NCBI RefSeq assembly: GCF_001423245.1
Contig: NZ_LMOH01000012.1
Location: 311,970-375,969 of the forward strand
Length of the DNA: 64,000 nt
Source of the DNA: Aureimonas sp. Leaf324
Lineage (GTDB): Bacteria > Pseudomonadota > Alphaproteobacteria > Rhizobiales > Rhizobiaceae
Reading direction: 5' to 3'
The position numbers and the translations under genes are program-made. Numbering within the stretch: position 1 is the first letter of the stretch; each line of letters begins with the position of its first letter. The notes under the pieces are model-generated. The model ran no database searches. It saw only the letters and a list, made by a program, of their open reading frames with translations, and was not told the origin of the DNA. Of this stretch, positions 35,670 through 43,407 are shown one piece after another.

Positions 35670-38600
35670 TCACATGCCGCCAAGCACCAGCCGTGCCGGA
35701 GCGCCGGGGCCGTAGCGCTGACTGATCTGCGCGACCTCGATCTCCAGCCGCACCGGCAACCCGCCGAACCGGATCGCGAGATCGGCCGCCGGAACACGAA
35801 GCCCGGCCGTCTCGACCGTCAGTTCCCACATCGGTCCTGCGCCGTCCGACAGCGTCACGCGGTATCGCTCGCGGTCCTCGTCCAGCGGCACGTCGATCCC
35901 GTCCCAGGCCGGGTCCGGGGATCGGGTCCGCCGGATCCAGCCGAGGTCGAGACCCTCCGCCCCGAGCCGGCCTTTGAGGTGCACCGGCGACAGCGGTCGC
36001 AGGGCCCGCTGGCCGAGGGCCGCGGTCCGGCGGTCCGCCGCCCCGTCGTCCAGCCCCCGTCCCGCGGGGACGGTCAGCCAGTCCACCTCGACGCCCGCTT
36101 CTCCCTCGGCGAGATTCAAGCTTTGGGCGGCCCGGTCCAGAAGCACGAACGCGGCCCCGGCGATCGCCCCGATCGCGGCCTCCTCGCCCGTTCCGCCGAC
36201 GCCGCGTTGAAGTCCCGTCAAGCGGTAGCGCGAGGGGGCGATCTCCTCCGCCCCCCGAAAGCGAACCACCTCCCAGCCATCGCCGACCGCGATCGCCGCC
36301 GTGTTCTGCCCGGCGTCGACGAGGCCAGCGCTCGCGGACGCGAGGCTACCGGTTGCCAGATCGACGAGGAGCGCGTGCGTCCGATCGAGGATCTCCTCGC
36401 GCCCCGGCGCCAGCGGTGCGGCCAGCCGCCCCGCCGTCGCGGCGCTCGCGACCGTCAGAGCCGCGCGATGTCCGCCCGCCCCCGGCGACGCCATCACGAC
36501 GTAGGGCATCCATGGCCTTGCCGAGACGGCGATCATCGCGCCGCCGAGCCCGGCGTCGAGCTTCGGAAGGTCGAGGAGCGAAACCGCCGGGCGCGAGGCG
36601 AAGACCGGCCCCGCCGTCTCCGGCACCGGTGCGGGCGGCTCGCCGCTGCGCTCCGATGCGCCCCGGCGCACGAGCCGCGCCTCGACGCGCCGCGCCATCC
36701 CGTCCTCGATCCGCGTCACCTGCCAGCTTTCCGACCGTCCCTCGATCATGATCCGGTCGCCGGGCCCGACCTCGATCGCGGCCGGCGACAGCGCGAAGCG
36801 CGCGATCTCCCGGTCTCCCGCCTCGCGCTCCAGAAGCCCCTCGGCCAGCCGGCGCGCCTCGTCCTCCGTCAGCGAGATCGGCAGTTCCACCGTCGCCTGC
36901 CCCGGTTTTGAGCGTCCCGGCAACATCGCTTCCGCCGCCCCGGGGCGATACGACCGCTCGGCATCCCCGAAGCCGACCACGATCTCGCCCGGTGTCTCGC
37001 CGTCATCGAAGCGGCGCACCTCGATCGCCGCTTCGTCCGGCGGATCGACCGTCACGATCGGCTCCGGCGACACGCCCCGCCGACCGACCGAGCGGAAACG
37101 CAGGACCCCACCCCGCGCGACGGCCTCGATGCCCGTCAGCCGCATCAGCTCTTCCAGTTCGCCGCGCGCCGAACCGGGCCCCGAGACGACGAAGCCGCCG
37201 ACCACCCCGTCGACCTCCGAGACATCGAACGCATCGAACGCATCGAACGCATCGAACGCATCGAACGCATCGAAGCCGTGATCGCGCAGCAGCGTCGCGA
37301 TCAACCCGTCCATCGGCGCGCGGCCGAGCCGTCCGTTCAGCCAGTGACCCCGCTGCCAGTTGCCGCCGTCGCGCCAGAGCGTCGCGCGCTCGGGAAAGGC
37401 CGGATAAGGTCGGGCGTCCCAGGTCCACAGATGGATAGCGTCCGCCGCCACCATCCGCCCGCCATAGACCGGCGAGACCGGATTGCGAGCCGCGATGAAC
37501 CCGTCCGCCGTCTCGTCCCAGTGCCGCTGGTGCGCCTCGATGAAGCGTCGCTGGATCAGTTCGTCCCGCGCGCCGGTCGAAAAATGCGGCAGTGCGCTCT
37601 CGGCCGACTTCGGATCGACGAAGACGTTCGGCTGCCCCGCGCCCTTGTCGATCGCCGGGCAGCCGAGTTCGGTGAACCAGATCGGCTTCGACATCGGCAC
37701 CCAGGCCGTCGGCGCCGTGGCTTCCACGCCGGCGCGACGCTCGAAATGCGGCAGGCGCCACCAGGACAGGAGATCCTTCGCCCGGAAGACCCAGGGCTTG
37801 TCCAGCCTGTCGGTGATCGCCACCCGGTCTCCCCGGCGGCGCGCGTCGTCGTCCGGGTAGTACCAGTCGGCATACTCGCCGCCCGCGATCCCGGCGACGA
37901 GCCCGTCGAGGTCGTAGGGCGACGCCGTCCCGTCGCGCGAGCCCGACTCGCCCCGGTCCCCCTCGTCCGACAGCGGCAGGTAGTTGCCGATGCCGACCGC
38001 GCCGATCGCGGGCTCGGCCCAGAGCGGGTCGAGATTGTAGAAGACGTCGCCGCCACCCGGCTGATAGCCGAAATACTCGCTCCAGTCCGCCGCGTAGGTC
38101 ACGAGCGCCTCCGGCAGGATCGCCTTCACGTCGCGCCCCAGTTCGATCAGCGCCTCCACGAAGGGGAAGCGCCCGGCCTCGTCGCGCAAGCGCGTCAGCC
38201 CCCGCATTTCCGAACCGATGACGAACGCATCGACCCCGCCCGCCGAACGGGCGAGCCAGGCCTGATGAAGGATCATCCGCCGGTACGACCATTCCGCGGG
38301 CCCCACATAGCGGATGCCGTCGCCGTCCAGCGTGAAATCCGACTCGCGCGCGCGACCGACGAAGCGCGCGATCTCCGCCCGTGCCGCCGCCGTTCCGTCG
38401 CTCGAACCGCTCAGCGTTTCCGCGATGTCCAGCGTCATCCGCCCCCGCCACGGAAAAGCCGCCTGCTCGGGCCCACCGTAGGGATCGGGCAACCCGTTGC
38501 CGGGTGGAACATCCATCAGCAGAAAGGGATAGAACGTGACCTTCAACCCTTTCCTGCGAAGCGCCGCGATCGCTCGTCGCACGCCCGCGTCCGACGGCGT

Positions 38601-39581
38601 GCCCCCATAGGCCGGGCCGCCGTCGACGCGGCTGACGACGCGCGCGCCCTCGCGCCCGACCCCGCCCGCGCTCCAGCGCTCCGTCTCGTCGCGCTCCGCC
38701 GTCTCGACGCCCGGTCGGCACCTCGCCGACCCCGCGCGCAGGTCGTCGGCGAACCAGGCGACGACCAATGCCGCGCGCTCCAGCGCGGGGCACAGCGCGG
38801 TCAGCTCGTCGAGCGACGCCACGAAGTCGCTCCCGCCGTGCAGGACGTTGCGGTTCACCAGCCGGTCCTGTCCCTCGCCGATACGCTCGCGCACGACCAC
38901 CGGGTCGAGCCCGTGCTCCGTCGCTCCGGGGATGATGGTGATCGCCCGGATACGCTCTTCGAGCGCGCCGACCGGCCGCAACACCTCGCAGGAGATCTGC
39001 GGAATGCGGTTGCCCCATCGCTCCAGCGGCAGCCGCTCCAAGACGAGGTAGGCCGTGCCGCGATAGGCAGGCGCCCGCCCCGCGCCCTGCCGTGCCTCGA
39101 TCAGCGGGTCGGGCGCCTGCGTCTCGGTCCCGTGGTGGAGCCGCCAGGTCACCTCCGCGAGATCGAGTTCCTCCCCGTCCGCCCAGACGCGCCGCACGCA
39201 GGCGATCGGCCCCTCGCACAGCGCCACCGCCACGTTGCCGAAATAGCTGTAGACGGTCGTCTCGGTGGCTCCCCGGCTGCCGCCACCCTTCCCGCCCTGC
39301 CGGTCGGTGCGGGTCGCCTCCTCGAACCGCGTCGTCCAGATCACCTGCCCCGCGACCCGCGCCGTGCCGTAGACCCGCGCGACGCCGCCGCCCTCGTCGG
39401 CCTCCATCACGCGGCTCGCGCGCAGCCGTCCGCTCTCGCGCCGCGCCCCGCGCCCCATCAGCCGGTTGTCGAGCGCGTAGCCGCCGAGCGCCCCGATCGC
39501 CCGGCCCGCGACCGCCCCGAACGGGCCGCCGACAAGGCCGCCGAGCGCGCCGCCCGCCGCCTGCAGAAGAATGGTCGCCAT
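35670..39581 (-). CDS. GTA host-specificity/tail tip protein (gene 15-like)
   Basis: A 1303-residue structural protein matching the length of the Rhodobacter capsulatus GTA gene 15 product, the large hub and receptor-contact protein of the tail. It has a Gly-rich N-terminus (GGALGGLVGGPFGAVAGRAIG), a long phage hub segment with a TIM-barrel glycoside-hydrolase-like region (WSYRRMILHQAWLARSAGGVDAFVIGSEMRGLT; WADWSEYFGYQPGG-type pattern; KPIWFTELGCPAIDKG), and beta-rich C-terminal parts. A (FDA)n tract at about residues 770-786 is encoded by a 9-base tandem repeat. It starts 3 bases after gene 14. It is intact although the upstream cluster is broken. Confidence 0.92.
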   Translation of the reverse strand: MATILLQAAGGALGGLVGGPFGAVAGRAIGALGGYALDNRLMGRGARRESGRLRASRVMEADEGGGVARVYGTARVAGQVIWTTRFEEATRTDRQGGKGGGSRGATETTVYSYFGNVAVALCEGPIACVRRVWADGEELDLAEVTWRLHHGTETQAPDPLIEARQGAGRAPAYRGTAYLVLERLPLERWGNRIPQISCEVLRPVGALEERIRAITIIPGATEHGLDPVVVRERIGEGQDRLVNRNVLHGGSDFVASLDELTALCPALERAALVVAWFADDLRAGSARCRPGVETAERDETERWSAGGVGREGARVVSRVDGGPAYGGTPSDAGVRRAIAALRRKGLKVTFYPFLLMDVPPGNGLPDPYGGPEQAAFPWRGRMTLDIAETLSGSSDGTAAARAEIARFVGRARESDFTLDGDGIRYVGPAEWSYRRMILHQAWLARSAGGVDAFVIGSEMRGLTRLRDEAGRFPFVEALIELGRDVKAILPEALVTYAADWSEYFGYQPGGGDVFYNLDPLWAEPAIGAVGIGNYLPLSDEGDRGESGSRDGTASPYDLDGLVAGIAGGEYADWYYPDDDARRRGDRVAITDRLDKPWVFRAKDLLSWWRLPHFERRAGVEATAPTAWVPMSKPIWFTELGCPAIDKGAGQPNVFVDPKSAESALPHFSTGARDELIQRRFIEAHQRHWDETADGFIAARNPVSPVYGGRMVAADAIHLWTWDARPYPAFPERATLWRDGGNWQRGHWLNGRLGRAPMDGLIATLLRDHGFDAFDAFDAFDAFDAFDVSEVDGVVGGFVVSGPGSARGELEELMRLTGIEAVARGGVLRFRSVGRRGVSPEPIVTVDPPDEAAIEVRRFDDGETPGEIVVGFGDAERSYRPGAAEAMLPGRSKPGQATVELPISLTEDEARRLAEGLLEREAGDREIARFALSPAAIEVGPGDRIMIEGRSESWQVTRIEDGMARRVEARLVRRGASERSGEPPAPVPETAGPVFASRPAVSLLDLPKLDAGLGGAMIAVSARPWMPYVVMASPGAGGHRAALTVASAATAGRLAAPLAPGREEILDRTHALLVDLATGSLASASAGLVDAGQNTAAIAVGDGWEVVRFRGAEEIAPSRYRLTGLQRGVGGTGEEAAIGAIAGAAFVLLDRAAQSLNLAEGEAGVEVDWLTVPAGRGLDDGAADRRTAALGQRALRPLSPVHLKGRLGAEGLDLGWIRRTRSPDPAWDGIDVPLDEDRERYRVTLSDGAGPMWELTVETAGLRVPAADLAIRFGGLPVRLEIEVAQISQRYGPGAPARLVLGGM
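37223..37274. repeat. 9-base tandem repeat inside the gene 15-like frame
   Basis: CATCGAACG is repeated five times perfectly (37223-37267), with a sixth partial copy to 37274. On the coding strand it gives an (FDA)n run. The unit is a multiple of three, so slippage changes length without frameshift. Confidence 0.9.
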
Positions 39582-39584
39582 GGT

Positions 39585-40028
39585 TCAGACCTCGTCGGGA
39601 AAACGGAAGGTGGCGGCGATGCGCCCCGCCCAGCCGGGCGTCAGCGGCGAGGACAGGACGCTCGCCCCCTGGTAGGCATGGATGAGACGCGCGCCGCTCT
39701 CGTCCGGCTCGTCTAGGAGCCCGCAATGCCGGGCCGGCCCTGCATCGCGCCAGCGAAACAGCACCAGATCGCCCGGCAGCCCGTCGCCGGCCGCGACGCT
39801 CACGAAATGCCGCCGCGCCGCCTCCAGCAGCGGATCGCCGCGTCCGGTCTCGGCCCAGTCCGGCGAATACGGGCCCGGCGCCTCCGACTCCCGCCCGTAA
39901 AGCTCGCGCCAGACACCGCGCACGAGACCGAGGCAATCGCACCCGACCCCGCGCCGGTGCCCCTGGTGCCGGTAGGGCGTCCCGATAAAGGTCCGCGCCA
40001 CGGCCAGTGCCCGCTCCCGCGCGCTCAC
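39585..40028 (-). CDS. GTA peptidase, NlpC/P60 family (gene 14-like)
   Basis: A 147-residue putative cell-wall hydrolase carried by GTA tails to cross recipient peptidoglycan. The NlpC/P60 signature is GVGCDCLGLVRGVWRELYG with catalytic cysteine at C32, a later RWRDAGPARHCGLL histidine, and HAYQGASV. The GTG start at 40028 (VSARERALAVARTFIGTPYRHQG) overlaps the stop of the truncated gene 13 by four bases (GTGA), the coupling expected in the intact cluster. Length is normal for the family. An ATG-based longer frame to 40205 is shadow. Confidence 0.88.
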   Translation of the reverse strand: MSARERALAVARTFIGTPYRHQGHRRGVGCDCLGLVRGVWRELYGRESEAPGPYSPDWAETGRGDPLLEAARRHFVSVAAGDGLPGDLVLFRWRDAGPARHCGLLDEPDESGARLIHAYQGASVLSSPLTPGWAGRIAATFRFPDEV

Positions 40029-40297
40029 GGCACCACCGCCGATCCATCGTGCCGCGCATCGCTCTTCGCTACCGCCAAAGCGGCGTCGGCACCGGGGATG
40101 TGCGGGAAGCCCCGGAAGTTCAGCCCGTTGCCGAACCGCTCCCGGCAGGTCGTGAAGCTCCAGTCGCATCCGGCCACGAGTTCCGCCTCGTCGCCCGGGC
40201 GCCACCGGGGCGGCACGCTCTCCACAAGTTCCACGACGACGAGGCCATCATCGCCAAACCGCAAAGCCCGAACGCTCCGCGCCGGCAGACCGCGCCG
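40025..40297 (-). pseudogene. GTA gene 13-like (DUF2163) C-terminal remnant
   Basis: About 90 codons remain of a gene that is normally about 290. The readable part RSVRALRFGDDGLVVVELV...GCDWSFTTCRERFGNGLNFRGFPHIPGADAAL is the C-terminal DUF2163 domain of GTA gene 13, a baseplate hub protein with a conserved Cys pair (WSFTTCRERFGN). The 5' two thirds are missing: upstream of about 40297 the sequence becomes a Mu gp36-like gene in another frame. There is no ATG or proper ribosome site; a TTG at 40264 could at best start a 79-residue fragment. The four-base overlap with gene 14 is preserved. Confidence 0.8.
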
Positions 40298-40554
40298 TCC
40301 TTCTCCGGCTTCGAATGGAGGTAGAAGCGCGCGATGTCGGCGGCGGTCTTCACCAGGGCCGGCGGGACCGCCGCGAGCGGCAGGGCGTGGACCTTGCCCA
40401 CGTAGCCGTCGATCAGCGCGTCGGCGTCGGCCAGCGCGCGCCCGACCACAGTCTGGTCGATCACGCTCGCCGGCCGGTTCGTGCGGTCGGTGAGCTGGAT
40501 CAGCTCCCGGTCGCCGAAGCGGTCGATCAGGTCCTGGAGGGAGGCGTAGCTCAC
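40120..40554 (-). CDS. Mu gp36-like (DUF1320) protein with replaced C-terminus
   Basis: Residues 1-87 are a DUF1320/Mu gp36-like head protein: SYASLQDLIDRFGDRELIQLTDR, VVGRALADADALIDGYVGKVHALPL, VPPALVKTAADIARFYLHSK. After about residue 88 the frame enters DNA of the GTA gene 13 remnant out of frame, giving an unrelated Arg/Ala/Ser/Gly tail to a stop at 40120. The normal last 45 or so residues (a charged helix) are lost, so the product is probably non-functional. The GTG start at 40554 overlaps the stop of the acyl carrier protein gene by four bases. Confidence 0.72.
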   Translation of the reverse strand: MSYASLQDLIDRFGDRELIQLTDRTNRPASVIDQTVVGRALADADALIDGYVGKVHALPLAAVPPALVKTAADIARFYLHSKPEKDGAVCRRGAFGLCGLAMMASSSWNLWRACRPGGARATRRNSWPDATGASRPAGSGSATG

Positions 40555-40820
40555 CGGCCGAAATCCCGCGCGCCGATGCGCAGCTCGACGGCGCGCGCGA
40601 ACTGGCCCACCGTCCGGCTGGTCTCGACCAGCTCGTCGGGGATCTCGACCTCGAACGCTTCCTCCAGGTCCATCGCCAGCTCGACGCGATCGAGGCTGTC
40701 GGCGCCGACGTCGTCGAAGAGATCCGTGTCGGCCGAGATCTTGGCGCGGTCGACCCCGTGGCGATCGGCCACGAGAGCGGCGACGCGGTCGAGGATGGGC
40801 GTGGTCGTGGCGTCGTTCAC
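40551..40820 (-). CDS. Acyl carrier protein encoded in the Mu-like prophage remnant
   Basis: An 89-residue four-helix acyl carrier protein. The phosphopantetheine site is VGADSLDRVELAMDLEEAF with S42 in the DSL motif; the flanking ISADTDLFDDVG and VEIPDELVETSRTVGQFARAV segments are typical. It lacks fabF or other lipid genes around it. GTG start 40820 with GGGAG 6 bases upstream. Its stop overlaps the start of the Mu gp36-like gene by four bases, so the ACP gene belongs to the phage operon rather than the host backbone, occupying the place of gp35 relative to Mu. Whether it is activated by the host phosphopantetheinyl transferase, and what acyl group it carries, is unknown. Confidence 0.88.
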   Translation of the reverse strand: MNDATTTPILDRVAALVADRHGVDRAKISADTDLFDDVGADSLDRVELAMDLEEAFEVEIPDELVETSRTVGQFARAVELRIGARDFGR

Positions 40821-40898
40821 GGCAGGCTCCCGGTTGAAAGGGTGCCCGTTCCGAAAGGAGAACGGAGCCGAAGCCCTCGCCGGACCGCGCCGGGACGC

Positions 40899-41144
40899 CT
40901 AGGCGTTCGAGCGGATCGGTTCGATATCGAGATGCGCGAAGAGCCTGTTGATCTCCTTCGCCACGAAATCCGAGCCGTTGTCGGTCTTGATCGCGGTCGG
41001 CACGCCGAAGGCGAGGATGCGCGAGCGGAACTCGTCCGCGTTCCAGCCCTCGCGCTCCGCAAGGTCGTTCACGCCTCTCTTGGTCGCCGGCATCTGCGGC
41101 AGATTGGCGTCGGCGATCTCCTGTGCAGTCAGCCACTCCTTCAT
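40899..41144 (-). pseudogene. Collapsed Mu-type transposase (MuA-like) remnant
   Basis: An 81-codon frame joins two distant pieces of a Mu-type transposase that is normally about 650-720 residues. Residues 1-36 (MKEWLTAQEIADANLPQMPA, then TKRGVNDLAEREGW) are the N-terminal winged-helix domain that binds the internal enhancer. Residues 38-81 (ILAFGVPTAIKTDNGSDFV, then AKEINRLFAHLDIEPI) are from the DDE catalytic core, containing the second catalytic Asp (TDNG). The first Asp, the Glu and the whole C-terminus are missing. The deletion is in frame. Start ATG 41144 overlaps the upstream stop by four bases, showing its original operon place. Confidence 0.78.
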
Positions 41145-41368
41145 GACGTAGCTCCTGCGACCCTGGCCTTGATCTTGGCCTCGTTCCGTTCGAGCCACCG
41201 CAGTGTCGCGATGCCGGCGCGTAGGCGCGCGATGTGCATCTCACCGACGCTCTCGCGCATGGTGCCGCGCTGCACCGCTCGCGTGACCTCGGTCTCGCGA
41301 AGGCGGGATGCCAGCTCCATCTCTTGGATCTGAGAAGCGATAGCGATCATCTGACGGCCTTCGCTCAT
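41141..41368 (-). CDS. Small prophage early-operon protein, hypothetical
   Basis: A 75-residue, mostly helical, charged protein (MSEGRQMIAIASQIQEMELA...). No domain recognised. Both ends overlap neighbours by four bases (ATGA with the 154-residue gene upstream and with the transposase remnant downstream), which strongly supports translation as part of the phage early operon. Confidence 0.62.
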   Translation of the reverse strand: MSEGRQMIAIASQIQEMELASRLRETEVTRAVQRGTMRESVGEMHIARLRAGIATLRWLERNEAKIKARVAGATS

Positions 41369-41829
41369 CGACGCCCCCGGACCTTGGCCTGAAGGGCAGA
41401 CTTGCGGGCGGCGACCTCGCGCTCGTGCTCCTCGATCTCGTGCAGCTCGATCAGATCGACGTAGCGATCGGCGACGACTGCGCACCCGAACATCGCGGGC
41501 ATGAAGCCGAGGAGGCGAAGGTCGCGGGTGACGTGGACGAGCGCGATGAAGCAGTCGAGATCGATACGGCGGTCGTCCGCCGCCTCGCTGGCCCACTTGT
41601 CGATCGTCGCCTTCGCGATCGGCCGATCAAGGTATTCGCCCATCGCCCGCGCGATGTCGTTCCGGTCCATGCCGGCATCCTTGGCGTCGGCCAGGGCCCG
41701 CGCCAGAAAGCGCGCGATGCGGCTGGAGAGGTCACCGCGTCCCGTCACTTCCTCGTCGAAGCCGACGCGGACGGTCTGCGCCTCCCAGGCGAGCAGGTCC
41801 TTCGTGTGGGGGTCGCGGTGACGGGTCAT
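41365..41829 (-). CDS. Prophage early-operon protein of unknown function
   Basis: A 154-residue cytoplasmic protein without a recognised domain. The centre (GMDRNDIARAMGEYLDRPIAKATIDKW) looks like a helix-turn-helix, followed by SEAADDRRIDLDCFIALVHVT and a hydrophobic FMPAMFGCAVVAD segment; the C-terminus is a basic helix. It begins one base into the ParB-like stop (TGATG) and ends with a four-base overlap to the next gene. Proteins with this layout next to Mu-type transposases may be regulators or transposition accessory factors, but I cannot assign one. Confidence 0.65.
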   Translation of the reverse strand: MTRHRDPHTKDLLAWEAQTVRVGFDEEVTGRGDLSSRIARFLARALADAKDAGMDRNDIARAMGEYLDRPIAKATIDKWASEAADDRRIDLDCFIALVHVTRDLRLLGFMPAMFGCAVVADRYVDLIELHEIEEHEREVAARKSALQAKVRGRR

Positions 41830-42692
41830 CAGCCGACCGCCTTCAAAGCCGGGGCGATACGGGTGGAGGCGCGCCTCATGGCGAGCCATTCCTCGAACTC
41901 CGCCGCGTTCAACTCGAAGAAGGCGTGTCGCTCAGCCGGCTTCCAGGCGACGAACCGCTCCTGGAAGCGCTCGTAGTTGGCCTTCTCGACGACACCGGCG
42001 CCACCGGAGAGCAGCATGATAGCCGTGGAGACGCTGTCGGCGCGCGCAGGCTCTGCAGTGAGCATCTCGACCACGGCGACCTGTCGGGGCTGCGCGAGGT
42101 CGGCCAGCATCAGCAGCTCGGATTGCTTTCGGGCGATGGGATGGAGGGCAATGCAACGCGCCGTCTCATCCGGGATCGTCGCGACCTTCAGCGCGAGAAA
42201 CAGACTGCGTCGGCTGATCTGGAGCGCCTCTTGGGCGGCGTCCGAGAAATTGAGTGCAAACTTTGCACTCAATTCGTCGGCCTCCTGCGGCGTGCGCGGC
42301 TTGGGCTTCCGGCCGGGCTTCGCCGGGGCGTGAACGGTCTCGTACACGGCCCGCCATGCGGCGATGTAGCGGGCTCGATCCAGCACGGTCGGCTCGCCGC
42401 GCATCATGTCGGCCTTGATCTCGGCAAGACGCGCCGACGCCTCGTCCGGCAGGGCGCCAGCCGGCTTGACCTTGGCCTCGATCTCGTCCCAGGCCAGCAA
42501 GGCGGCTGCGGCAAGGCGGCGCGCGCCCGACACGAGCTGGAAGCGATCGCCGCGCTCGACAACGCGGATCGGCTCCTCCTGACCACCGACCGCCATGTCG
42601 TCGGCGAGGGTGCGCACCCATGCAGGGTCGAGGACACGCAGGCGGTTGCCGGCGTCGATCATCGCGATCGGGATTTGACGCATCACGGACAT
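41829..42692 (-). CDS. ParB-like nuclease domain protein of the prophage
   Basis: A 287-residue protein with an N-terminal ParB/Spo0J-type domain: IPIAMIDAGNRLRVLDPAWVRTLADDMAVGGQEEPIRVVERGDRFQLVSGARRLAAAALLAW (shown here only to position the box), where QEEPI and GARRLAAA are the nucleotide-box hallmarks. A middle region has a helix-turn-helix-like AQEALQISRRSLFLALKVA and a C-terminal helical part. No parA is adjacent, so plasmid-style partition is unlikely; ParB-like genes occur in the early operon of alphaproteobacterial Mu-like phages. The ATG at 42692 overlaps the 82-residue gene by 10 bases; the stop shares one base with the next gene. Confidence 0.82.
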   Translation of the reverse strand: MSVMRQIPIAMIDAGNRLRVLDPAWVRTLADDMAVGGQEEPIRVVERGDRFQLVSGARRLAAAALLAWDEIEAKVKPAGALPDEASARLAEIKADMMRGEPTVLDRARYIAAWRAVYETVHAPAKPGRKPKPRTPQEADELSAKFALNFSDAAQEALQISRRSLFLALKVATIPDETARCIALHPIARKQSELLMLADLAQPRQVAVVEMLTAEPARADSVSTAIMLLSGGAGVVEKANYERFQERFVAWKPAERHAFFELNAAEFEEWLAMRRASTRIAPALKAVG

Positions 42693-42931
42693 GCAGTCGC
42701 GCTTTCCATTGCAGTGAAGAGGTCGGGGGTGGTGGCCCACGTCGGCTTGAGCGACAGCCGGGCGGTGGTGACCATGCGGGCGCGGGCGCGCTCACGGGTT
42801 CGGCGAAGGTGATGGGCGGGAGCCCTTGGATCGACGGCAAGCTCCGGCTCCGGCATCGCCAGGACCGCCGCCGGATGAAGGCGGGCGAACTGCGTGCAGC
42901 GGGACAGGAACTCGTCGACCGTCGGGCTCAC
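42683..42931 (-). CDS. Small prophage protein, hypothetical
   Basis: An 82-residue frame from a GTG at 42931 that begins immediately after the stop of the 36-residue gene and overlaps the ParB-like start by 10 bases. The first half (TVDEFLSRCTQFARLHPAAVLAM) could be helical; the second is basic (HHLRRTRERARARMVTTAR). No family recognised. Operon position supports it; the GTG start and lack of homology keep confidence modest. Confidence 0.5.
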   Translation of the reverse strand: MSPTVDEFLSRCTQFARLHPAAVLAMPEPELAVDPRAPAHHLRRTRERARARMVTTARLSLKPTWATTPDLFTAMESATACP

Positions 42932-43042
42932 TCACCGCATCTCCGGCCGGCAGATCGCAATCAGCCCAATGCCCACCGCGAGCCCGATCAGGGCCGCCGG
43001 AGCACCGGAAACGATCATGGTTAAGATTTCCCAGGCGCTCAT
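42932..43042 (-). CDS. Tiny membrane protein of the prophage early operon
   Basis: A 36-residue frame: MSAWEILTMIVSGAPAALIG followed by LAVGIGLIAICRPEMR, essentially one membrane helix with a basic C-terminus. ATG at 43042; its TGA is adjacent to the GTG of the next gene. Short single-helix proteins are common in phage early operons, sometimes acting in exclusion or as holin partners; no function is assigned. Confidence 0.45.
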   Translation of the reverse strand: MSAWEILTMIVSGAPAALIGLAVGIGLIAICRPEMR

Positions 43043-43077
43043 GCCGAGGCCCGCGTTTCGTCAGTGAGGGTGTCGCG

Positions 43078-43359
43078 CTATGAGCGGGACTCCGGGACGG
43101 GCTTTGCGATAGGTTTCCGCAGGCTTGAACGGCTCTGGATGAAACCGGTCGGGAACAGCTCTTCGAAGGGGATGCCAAGCGCGGCCGCAATCGCGTCGGC
43201 ACCCCGGCGGCTTAGCCCCAGAAAGGCACGCCGAACGGCGTGCGGGGGAAGGCCCGCCTGACGAGCGATCTTGGCCTGCGTGAGGTTCTGACGGCGGATC
43301 TCCGCCTTGATCCCCTCCGCGTCCCATTCGGTGGGTGGCTTGGGTGCCGCCTTGGTCAT
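43078..43359 (-). CDS. Ner/Nlp-like DNA-binding regulator of the prophage
   Basis: A 93-residue protein with a lambda-repressor-like helix-turn-helix: EWDAEGIKAEIRRQNLTQAK, IARQAGLPPHAVRRAFLGLS, and RRGADAIAAALGIPFEELFP. The W..(A/E).IKA..R....T...(I/L)A...GL......A......AE..IA.ALG..P..(I/L)WP pattern is that of Mu Ner and its Nlp relatives, which repress early lytic transcription. It is the first gene of the leftward early operon and divergent from the repressor gene, exactly as ner and c are in Mu. The C-terminal 20 residues (basic, Ser-rich) are extra. Confidence 0.82.
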   Translation of the reverse strand: MTKAAPKPPTEWDAEGIKAEIRRQNLTQAKIARQAGLPPHAVRRAFLGLSRRGADAIAAALGIPFEELFPTGFIQSRSSLRKPIAKPVPESRS

Positions 43360-43407
43360 TCAGCTCTCCGGAGGCTGGCCCGCACGCCAGCTTTTTTCGG
43401 GGGTTGT

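Noticed and set aside
37223-37274. CRISPR-like array
   Set aside because: Repeat unit is 9 bases without spacers and lies in frame inside a coding gene.
37003-40059. Very long (about 1000 codon) alternative open frame within the GTA gene 15-like region on the same strand
   Set aside because: Arg/Gly/Ala-rich shadow of the gene 15 frame; no family motifs, while the gene 15 frame matches GTA tail proteins throughout.
41829-42692. ParB-like gene as evidence of a plasmid partition locus
   Set aside because: No parA or parS-like repeats; it is embedded in the phage early operon by overlapping frames.
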